Positions 58,085 to 64,000 of a stretch of 64,000 nucleotides of DNA are shown in pieces. A program made the position numbers and the translations under genes. Source of the stretch: an uncultured Ignavibacteria bacterium. GTDB lineage: Bacteria; Bacteroidota; Ignavibacteria; SZUA-365. A model generated the notes under the pieces. That model was not told where the DNA came from and searched no databases. It saw only the letters and a list, made by a program, of their open reading frames with translations. Numbering within the stretch: the first letter of the stretch is position 1; the number at the start of each line of letters is the position of its first letter. The DNA lies in the NCBI GenBank assembly GCA_913061095.1, contig CAJXVM010000005.1, positions 1 through 64,000 on the forward strand, read 5' to 3'.

Positions 58085-58864
58085 ATGGCATCCATCAGAA
58101 CCCGGACCGTCTTCATCACCGGCGCAAGCTCCGGCATCGGCCGCGCCTGCGCGCACGCCTTCGCTGCGGAAGGCACACGGCTGCTGCTCTGCGCGCGCCG
58201 GCGGGAGCGTCTCGAAGCGCTTGCGGAGGAGCTGCGCATCGAGCACGGCGTGGAGGTACATACTTTCGTGCTCGACGTGCGCGAACGCGCGGCCGTCACT
58301 GCGTCCATCGATGCGCTCCCCGATGCGTGGAAGGAGATCGACATTCTCGTCAACAACGCCGGACTCGCGCGCGGGCTCGACAAACTGTACGAGGCCGACG
58401 TCGAGGACTGGGAGGAGATGATCGACACGAACGTGAAAGGATTGCTGTATGTCAGCCGTCATGTGATTCCGGGGATGGTCGAGCGGCGCAGGGGACATAT
58501 CATCAACATCGGTTCCATCGCGGGGCTTGATCCGTATCCCCGCGGAAGCGTCTATAACGGCACCAAATTCGCCGTCGACGGTATCACGCGTGCGCTGCGC
58601 ATGGACCTGGTGGACACGCCGCTGCGCGTGAGCAGCGTTGATCCCGGCCTGGTGGAAACGGAGTTCAGCGAAGTCCGTTTCCATGGCGACCGCGAAAAGG
58701 CGGAAGCGGTGTACACCGACATCGACGTCTGCACTCCCGACGACATCGCCGATGCCGTTGTATACTGTGCCACGCGTCCTCCGCATGTCAGTGTCAATCA
58801 GATTGTCATCATGCCCACCGCGCAGGCATCGTCGATCGTCAAGCACGTCGGGCCGTTGAAATAG
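58085..58864 (+). CDS. short-chain dehydrogenase/reductase
   Basis: A 259-residue SDR. The cofactor motif TGASSGIG is at 12-19, CARRRERLEAL suggests NADP(H) use, NNAG follows at about 90-93, and the catalytic set is S in NIGSIAG and YNGTK (YxxxK). The overall pattern is like YdfG-type 3-hydroxy acid/serine dehydrogenases (SSVDPGLVETEFSEVRFHGD). Substrate is inferred only. ATG 58085 follows GAGAGGAAT. It stands alone between the terminator of the envelope operon and a REP-like cluster. Confidence 0.9.
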   Translation: MASIRTRTVFITGASSGIGRACAHAFAAEGTRLLLCARRRERLEALAEELRIEHGVEVHTFVLDVRERAAVTASIDALPDAWKEIDILVNNAGLARGLDKLYEADVEDWEEMIDTNVKGLLYVSRHVIPGMVERRRGHIINIGSIAGLDPYPRGSVYNGTKFAVDGITRALRMDLVDTPLRVSSVDPGLVETEFSEVRFHGDREKAEAVYTDIDVCTPDDIADAVVYCATRPPHVSVNQIVIMPTAQASSIVKHVGPLK

Positions 58865-58888
58865 GTATCCACACGCGTGAGCGTGTGG
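58864..58888 (+). repeat. REP-like palindrome, family 1 (copy 2)
   Basis: GGTAT, stem CCACACGC / GCGTGTGG, loop GTGA. It starts at the last base of the SDR stop codon. Confidence 0.85.
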
Positions 58889-58901
58889 TGCGCGTGTCTC
58901 C

Positions 58902-58921
58902 CCCCACCCTCACGGGTGGGG
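58902..58921 (-). repeat. related palindrome with the same loop, reversed
   Basis: The stem CCCCACCC / GGGTGGGG surrounds TCAC, which is GTGA on the minus strand. The stem differs at four positions from the other copies but pairs fully, so the hairpin rather than the sequence is conserved. Confidence 0.6.
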
Positions 58922-58946
58922 TTTCGCGTATTGTACTGCAAGGTGT

Positions 58947-58971
58947 GGTATCCACACGCGTGAGCGTGTGG
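58947..58971 (+). repeat. REP-like palindrome, family 1 (copy 3)
   Basis: Identical to the copy at 58864-58888 (GGTAT, CCACACGC, GTGA, GCGTGTGG). The three copies in 110 bases form a small cluster. Confidence 0.85.
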
Positions 58972-59026
58972 GTGACGGGGCGGGATGCGGTATCCAGAAA
59001 TCCGGGTCCGCGCCACCGGACGAGGC

Positions 59027-59623
59027 TCAGGCGGAGGGGCGATGCAGGAGGCCGTGGAGGATGATGCGCTTGATTTCCGATCGAACGGATTGAAGGGGGA
59101 ACTGGCGCGGGGCACGCGCCCACTGGTGGAGGAGCTGACGCACGCCGCCGAAAACGAGGTTGGTGAACATGCGCGCGTCCGTGTCGGGATGAAACACGCC
59201 GCTGCGCATTCCCTCCCGGACGATGCGCTCACCCAGCTGCAGAAAATCCACGTAATACTGCATGAATTCTCCCGTGCCGTCGCGCAGCAGGAGATGCTGT
59301 TCATTGACGAACAACAGGGCGAGTGAGGGATTCTTTTCGAACTGGTCGAGCAGGCGGTCGATGATTTCCTCGACCTTGGCGCGTGCGGAGAGGTCCGCGC
59401 GGTACACCTCGGCGAACGCCGTATGCAGTTCCTGCCAGAGCCGGTCAAAGAGATGGTGAAGGATGCTCTCCTTGTTGTGAAAATACAGGTACACGCTGCC
59501 CGTCGCGACGCCGGCCTCCTTCGCGATGTGTGTGATCTTCGCACCGTGAAATCCGTCGCGGGCGAACACCTTCACCGCCGCCTCCGCGATGCGTCTTTCC
59601 TTGTCCCCGGTCTTTCTCCGCAT
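59027..59623 (-). CDS. TetR-family transcriptional regulator
   Basis: A 198-residue regulator. The DNA-binding domain is at about residues 9-55 (ERRIAEAAVKVFARDGFHGAKITHIAKEAGVATGSVYLYFHNKESILHHLF), with the recognition helix in TGSVYLYFHNKE. The ligand-binding domain is divergent (MQYYVDFLQLGERIVREGMRSGVF) and resembles FadR/YsiA-type regulators. The neighbouring palindrome TTGAA-N6-TTCAA at 59639-59654 is placed to be its own operator. The target might be the divergent genes or itself; the SDR lies downstream but on the other strand. Confidence 0.9.
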   Translation of the reverse strand: MRRKTGDKERRIAEAAVKVFARDGFHGAKITHIAKEAGVATGSVYLYFHNKESILHHLFDRLWQELHTAFAEVYRADLSARAKVEEIIDRLLDQFEKNPSLALLFVNEQHLLLRDGTGEFMQYYVDFLQLGERIVREGMRSGVFHPDTDARMFTNLVFGGVRQLLHQWARAPRQFPLQSVRSEIKRIILHGLLHRPSA

Positions 59624-59638
59624 GCTCCGCCATGTTAA

Positions 59639-59654
59639 TTGAATCGCCGTTCAA
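59639..59654. promoter_or_regulatory. possible operator of the TetR regulator
   Basis: TTGAATCGCCGTTCAA, an inverted repeat with 5-bp arms, lies 16 bases upstream of the regulator start codon on its strand. A symmetric site here is what a TetR autoregulator would need. Confidence 0.4.
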
Positions 59655-59811
59655 AATAGTTCACGACGGATGGAAATCCAATTGGAGGGGCTGTGGATTC
59701 TGGGCTGTGAGCCGTGGGCTATGGGCGATGCTAGCCACATGTAAATCGGTGGGCGTCGCCTTCCATCACGTGACGTGGTGGACATGGAGGGAGTGGCGCC
59801 TGCAGGCTGAA

Positions 59812-59836
59812 CCGCACGCTCACGCGTGCGGCTACC
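59812..59836 (-). repeat. REP-like palindrome, family 1 (copy 4, minus strand)
   Basis: On the minus strand it reads GGTAG, stem CCGCACGC / GCGTGCGG, loop GTGA. It is just past the DUF5916 stop, in the intergenic space. Confidence 0.8.
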
Positions 59837-59864
59837 GCAGCAAGCAGCGGAAAGCGAATCACGA

Positions 59865-62072
59865 TCAGAAATAGTACAGATACTTCACCTTCAGCACGGC
59901 CGCCCGGTCGATGACATGCATCCGTTCGGGCATCAGGCGCCCGGCGCTGTCGTAGCGTCCGCTGCGGTCGCGGATGTCGTTGATCGCGAAGTAAATCCAG
60001 CTTTTTGGAAGGAAATTCCAGGAGACGAGAAAGCCAGTGATGATCCGCTGCATGCGATCGGCGGAGCGCACAAAGACGTTGTCGACGTACAGGCGGAAGC
60101 TGAGATCGTTGACGGGCGTGACAGTCAGTGCGGGTCTCGCATTCCAGGTAATGTCTTCAATCCCGCCATCGGGATTGCCCTCGATCCACTGGCCGAGATC
60201 GGCTGTGAAATACAGTGCGTCGGAAACATGCCAGCCGATCCATCCGCCTGTCCACGAATAAAAGGCGAGCCAGTCGCGGTCGAAATTGTAGGTGCGCGCA
60301 TATCCGCCCCAGAGACTCGCGTCCCAGGTCGGACTCGTATGAATCCATGTTGAATACGTTGCTTCGAACGAAGTGAACTTCTGGTCAAGCTCCCGGACCT
60401 TTCCCATGGTAAGATTGATCTCATATCCCCAGTTCGCGCGGAATTGCATGTTGAAACCCAGGAGTGCGAGCGCGTCAGTGTACAGATCGGCGTGTTCGTA
60501 GTTGATGCCGCCTCCGCCGTAGACAAGAACCTGACTCACGGTTCCCGCATTGAAATACCAGCGTGGACCGGTAAAGCCGATGAGTTCCGCCGTGCCGCGC
60601 CACGGAACGAATCCCACCTCATCGATGTCGAAATGATTCCCGATTGCACGTCCGCGCAGCGCGGAGAGCCATGTTTCACCGGGAACGGTAAGACCGGCGG
60701 AAGCAGCGTAATCCCCGTCACCGTTTCCGAAGCTGCGCGCGACCTGGTACGCCAGCTGCCATCCGGATCCGCGCAGCGCACCGTCGATATCGATAACGCC
60801 GCTGCTGCCGCTGCGAGTGTTCTTCCCGACCATCAGCACGCCGATATCGGAGTTGTCCAGGATGCGCCGCTTGAGTCGTCCCGATGCAAATGTGGCTCGT
60901 TCCTCCGTACGGTGCTCACCGTCCTGCCGGTAGTCGGTCTCCCCGGTAGCTGCCACGAAACCGCCGTACTCCCATCCGGCCGCACGGCCGAAGGCCTTTG
61001 ATCCGAACAGCAGAGGTACCTCCTGTCCGTCGGGAAGCCTGCGTCCGATGCGACGTGAATAGAACAATTCCAGTGGGGTGTAGAAACCCATGTTCCGCTG
61101 CCTGCCCGAAGCCATGAAAATTTCATTGCCTTCGGTGAAGAAGGGGCGGCGCTCATCGAAGTAGGTTTCGTAACGGGAGATGTTGAAATCGTAGGGATCC
61201 GCCTCGATCTGCGCGAAGTCGGGATTGCCGGTCATCTGCAGGGTCAGGCGGGGTGAGGGGTTGTAAAAGAGGTCGACGCCGACGCTCGGTGAGATGTCAT
61301 ATACGCCGCTGCGTACGTAATCGGCTGATGACATGGCGACAGGATAGACCTCCAGGTTCATACCGCGCACCGAAGGACGCGAACCCGCGAAGGTCATCCG
61401 ACCGAACTTGGAGATGCGCTGTCCCTCGTTTTCTTCGTAGGGACTCCAGTAGATGTCCTCCGACGTCGCAGGGATCCAGCGGTCGAAGTCGAGTCCCCAG
61501 CTGTCGAGGTTCTCATCGTATTGAATCGACCGGTAGGGGATTTCCATCTCGACGACATATCCCCACGGATGCACACGAGCTTCGGCGAACCATACGCCAT
61601 CCCACGAATAATCACGGTTGCGCGCATCGTCGAGCAGTCGCGCGTCACTGCGGACGCCACCGGCGGTGACGGCGAACTTGTAGGCGCTCTTTCGGTCCCC
61701 GAACGTGTCGAGCATGAGCGAAACGAAATCGCCGCTCGAATTATCCAGGAAGCCGTGCTGGCGCTCGATGCGATGCTCCGGGGCATAGGCGACGATCAGA
61801 CAGTACAGCGACTGATCGGTCGTGAGCAGTCGCGCGACGGTACGGTACGTGGGTGCTGCGCCGTGATAGGGCGACTGCTGGGTGAATTCCGTGACCGAGT
61901 CGGCCGCTGTCCACGCGGGGTCGATCGCGCCGTCGAGGATGATCGGTTCCGGTGCGCCGAAGACGCGTATCACGCGCGGTTGCGCGGGGAGGGCAGCGCA
62001 TGCGAGAAAAAAGAATGTCGCCGTGAGCGCGGATATTTGCAGCGATTGCAGGCGCGGTGGACGAAGCCGCAT
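59865..62072 (-). CDS. DUF5916-family outer membrane protein with CBM9-like domain
   Basis: A 735-residue exported protein with signal peptide LQSLQISALTATFFFLACAALPAQ. Residues about 30-205 form a carbohydrate-binding (CBM9-like) domain (PEPIILDGAIDPAWTAADSVTEFTQ, YCLIVAYAPEH, WGYVVEMEIPYRSIQYD). The remaining 500 residues are repeated amphipathic strands (FIASGRQRNMGFYT..., SRRIGRRLPDG, LRITTD-type patterns) and the protein ends VKYLYYF, so a barrel is likely. In the family it is usual to find TYFDERRPFFTEGNEIF. A role in binding or uptake of glycans is inferred. It is divergent from pncB. Confidence 0.88.
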   Translation of the reverse strand: MRLRPPRLQSLQISALTATFFFLACAALPAQPRVIRVFGAPEPIILDGAIDPAWTAADSVTEFTQQSPYHGAAPTYRTVARLLTTDQSLYCLIVAYAPEHRIERQHGFLDNSSGDFVSLMLDTFGDRKSAYKFAVTAGGVRSDARLLDDARNRDYSWDGVWFAEARVHPWGYVVEMEIPYRSIQYDENLDSWGLDFDRWIPATSEDIYWSPYEENEGQRISKFGRMTFAGSRPSVRGMNLEVYPVAMSSADYVRSGVYDISPSVGVDLFYNPSPRLTLQMTGNPDFAQIEADPYDFNISRYETYFDERRPFFTEGNEIFMASGRQRNMGFYTPLELFYSRRIGRRLPDGQEVPLLFGSKAFGRAAGWEYGGFVAATGETDYRQDGEHRTEERATFASGRLKRRILDNSDIGVLMVGKNTRSGSSGVIDIDGALRGSGWQLAYQVARSFGNGDGDYAASAGLTVPGETWLSALRGRAIGNHFDIDEVGFVPWRGTAELIGFTGPRWYFNAGTVSQVLVYGGGGINYEHADLYTDALALLGFNMQFRANWGYEINLTMGKVRELDQKFTSFEATYSTWIHTSPTWDASLWGGYARTYNFDRDWLAFYSWTGGWIGWHVSDALYFTADLGQWIEGNPDGGIEDITWNARPALTVTPVNDLSFRLYVDNVFVRSADRMQRIITGFLVSWNFLPKSWIYFAINDIRDRSGRYDSAGRLMPERMHVIDRAAVLKVKYLYYF

Positions 62073-62326
62073 GATTTCACCATGTTCGTGCAGGGAGCAT
62101 GTGGTCCGAAGGTGAAAGGATCACAGACATGTTCATCTACGGAATCACGAGTTCAAGGTTGCATAATCGACAATTCAGCCCGGAGTGATGAACGCTGCGT
62201 TTTTTCCAGTGCACCACATCGACTCACTCCCCGCGCCTCCGAATACTCCCGGAAAGGAAACCATTACCGGTCCGCATCACGTTGAAATGATATAGGGAAT
62301 ACTGTTCCAGGACTGAAAGGAGCCGC

Positions 62327-63823
62327 ATGACCGACCATTCCCATCTCCGTTCGCGACTGCTCGAAAGACAGGCCGCGTTGTATACCGACAAGTATGAACT
62401 GACGATGGCGGAGGCGTATTTCAGGGAAGACGTGCACGAGGCGCCGGCCTGTTTCGACTACAGCTTCCGCTCGAATCCCTTCGACAGCGGATTCGTGGTG
62501 TTCGCGGGACTGCAGGACGTGCTCGACGTACTCGCGGAGTACCGTTTCGATGAATACGACATCGCCTTCCTCGCCAATGACGGCTTTGATGAAAGATTTC
62601 TTCGATATCTCGAGGAATTCCGTTTCCGCGGCAGCGTGCGGTCGATGCGGGAAGGTGAAATCGTTTTCCCCGTTGAGACGGTGCTGCGCGTAACAGGGAC
62701 GCTGCTGGAAACGCAGATCGTCGAAACCATGATTCTCAATATTCTGAATTTTCAGTCTCTCGTCGCGACCAAGGCCGCACGCATGCGCATGGTGGCAGGG
62801 GAGCGGGGACTGAGCGATTTCGGACTGCGACGGGCGCACGGACTCGGCGGCATCTCCGCGAGCCGCGCAGCGATCATCGGAGGGTTCGACAGCACATCGA
62901 ACATGGTTTCCGCCGAGCGGTATGGACTCCTCGCCGCCGGCACCATGGCGCACTCTTTCGTACAGAGCTACAACGACGAACTGCAGGCCTTCCGCGCCTT
63001 TGCGCGGACACTCCCGGATTCCTGCATTCTCCTCGTCGACACGTACGACACGCTGCGCAGCGGCATCCCCAACGCCATCCGCGTGGCAAAGGAAATGGAA
63101 GAGCGCGGCGAGCGGCTGCGCGGTATCCGCCTCGACAGCGGCGACCTGGCCTGGCTTGCCCGCCGGGCGCGGAAGATGCTCGACGACGAAGGACTCGAAT
63201 ACGTAAAGATTGCCGCTTCCAATCAGCTCGACGAGCACGTCATCCGCAGCCTGCTGCAGCAGGATGCGCCGATCGACCTTTTCGGTGTGGGAACGTCACT
63301 GGTGACCGGCGATCCCGACGGCGCGCTCGACGGCGTCTACAAGCTCTCGGCCGCGCATGGGCAACCGCGCCTGAAGATCTCGGAGACGCGTGCGAAAATC
63401 ACGTTGCCCGGACACAAGACCGTACTCCGATACACCAACGGCCGGAACATGTTCGAGGCCGACGCCGTCATACTGGAAGCCGAACGCAGGGGCAGTATCG
63501 GCAGCAGCGGCACCGACCACCCGCAGGCGCTGGAGTCCTCGCCGATCGAAGAGATGGAACACCCCTTCGAAGAGGAAAAGCACAAATCCCTCCGGCAGTA
63601 TTCCTGCGAGGAACTGCACGGGGAGGTGATGCGCGATGGGAAGATAAGCGGCCAGGACTATTCCATCGAGGATATCGCCGATTACGTACACTCCCGCCTC
63701 GCGCAGCTGCCGATAGAATACAAACGCTTTGAAAATCCGCATGTGTACAAGGTGGGAATCAGCGCAGAGCTTTCGGACCTGCGCACGACACTTGTCGAAC
63801 AGCATCAGGAGAAGGCATCATGA
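62327..63823 (+). CDS. pncB: nicotinate phosphoribosyltransferase
   Basis: A 498-residue enzyme that makes nicotinate mononucleotide from nicotinate, PRPP and ATP in NAD salvage. ATG follows AAGGAG. Motifs are YTDKYELTMAEAYF, DFGLRRAHGLGG with the likely phospho-histidine region, TMAHSFVQSY, LLVDTYDTLRSGIPNAI, IRLDSGDLAWLARRAR, and FGVGTSLVTGDPD. Its stop overlaps the start of pncA by four bases (ATGA), so the two enzymes, which act in succession, are translationally coupled. Confidence 0.96.
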   Translation: MTDHSHLRSRLLERQAALYTDKYELTMAEAYFREDVHEAPACFDYSFRSNPFDSGFVVFAGLQDVLDVLAEYRFDEYDIAFLANDGFDERFLRYLEEFRFRGSVRSMREGEIVFPVETVLRVTGTLLETQIVETMILNILNFQSLVATKAARMRMVAGERGLSDFGLRRAHGLGGISASRAAIIGGFDSTSNMVSAERYGLLAAGTMAHSFVQSYNDELQAFRAFARTLPDSCILLVDTYDTLRSGIPNAIRVAKEMEERGERLRGIRLDSGDLAWLARRARKMLDDEGLEYVKIAASNQLDEHVIRSLLQQDAPIDLFGVGTSLVTGDPDGALDGVYKLSAAHGQPRLKISETRAKITLPGHKTVLRYTNGRNMFEADAVILEAERRGSIGSSGTDHPQALESSPIEEMEHPFEEEKHKSLRQYSCEELHGEVMRDGKISGQDYSIEDIADYVHSRLAQLPIEYKRFENPHVYKVGISAELSDLRTTLVEQHQEKAS

Positions 63824-64000
63824 TCATGGACGCACTGCTCGTCGTCGACATACAGAATGACTTCCTTCCCGGTGGGTCGCTGCCGGTTCCTCAGGGGGAT
63901 GAAATCATTCCCCTCGTCAATGCCATGCAGCAGAACGCCGGGCTGGTCGTCGCCACGCAGGACTGGCATCCTTCGAACCACAAAAGTTTCGCCTCGGAGC
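63820..64000 (+). CDS. pncA: nicotinamidase, 5-prime part (cut by window end)
   Basis: The first 60 residues of a nicotinamidase/isochorismatase. The start ATG at 63820 follows AGGAGAAGG and overlaps pncB; ATG 63826 is possible. The product reads MDALLVVDIQNDFLPGGSLPVP, with the nucleophile-supporting Asp in VVDIQNDF. TQDWHPSNHKSFAS is the metal-binding segment (D and two H). It deamidates nicotinamide to nicotinate for the upstream pncB. The C-terminus is outside the window. Confidence 0.95.
   Translation, partial: MIMDALLVVDIQNDFLPGGSLPVPQGDEIIPLVNAMQQNAGLVVATQDWHPSNHKSFASE

Overview
The window looks like chromosomal DNA of a Gram-negative bacterium of the FCB group, most likely a Bacteroidota/Chlorobiota relative of the Ignavibacteria or Kapabacteria type. 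The evidence is the set of secreted proteins ending in type IX secretion (T9SS) sorting domains with the YPNPFNP motif, outer-membrane biogenesis genes (bamA, two Skp/OmpH-like chaperones, lpxD), tatC, a DUF5916 protein and a TPR-type hybrid of sensor kinase. Most of the window is GC-rich. Two places are visibly AT-richer and may be acquired: positions 1-2940 and the glycosyltransferase at 6495-8066. No T9SS machinery genes, phage, complete transposon or CRISPR array was found.

Layout. 1-2940: an AT-rich trio on the plus strand (small exported protein, CxxC/thioredoxin-like plus propeller protein, small membrane protein). 3048-5668: a collagen-like surface protein translationally coupled to a T9SS-sorted protein. 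5913-8066: a lipoprotein and a GT39-type glycosyltransferase with a C8 tract near its start. 8337-14654: a minus-strand operon that reads ECF sigma factor, anti-sigma/beta-barrel fusion, lipoprotein, VWA-T9SS protein, VIT-VWA-T9SS protein, terminator. 14820-15493: a REP-like palindrome and a HigB/HigA-type toxin-antitoxin pair. 15581-23319: ABC-F ATPase, a small exported protein, a truncated Tat-leader ORF, S9 peptidase, polyprenyl synthase, tatC, OsmC. 23500-32500: a 1632-residue PKD/glycine-rich adhesin-like protein, a small T9SS protein, and two tandem paralogous T9SS proteins, the second behind a structured leader. 32662-42477: uvrA, a two-component system, ppc and a DUF2156 protein. 42608-45861: two beta-helix T9SS proteins. 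46016-51193: small Cys-rich protein, membrane protein, DUF6544-type protein, M1 aminopeptidase and a GIN-domain lipoprotein. 51267-58060: tRNA-Phe, tpiA, and the envelope cluster uppS-bamA-skp-skp-lpxD. 58085-64000: SDR, TetR, DUF5916 outer-membrane protein, and the NAD salvage pair pncB-pncA (the latter cut by the window end).

How it fits together. Core genes (uvrA, ppc, tpiA, uppS, bamA, lpxD, pncB, tatC) are interleaved with a large surface programme. The most interesting candidate system is the sigma-factor operon at 8337-14654: its second protein appears to join a cytoplasmic anti-sigma domain to an outer-membrane-type barrel, and its last two products are predicted surface-exported VWA proteins. 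This suggests direct envelope-to-transcription signalling controlling a surface VWA system. Short hairpin families with GTAG-like feet and a conserved GTGA loop are scattered between genes and resemble REP elements mobilised by a RAYT transposase elsewhere. All functional statements are from reading the sequence; no database searches were run.
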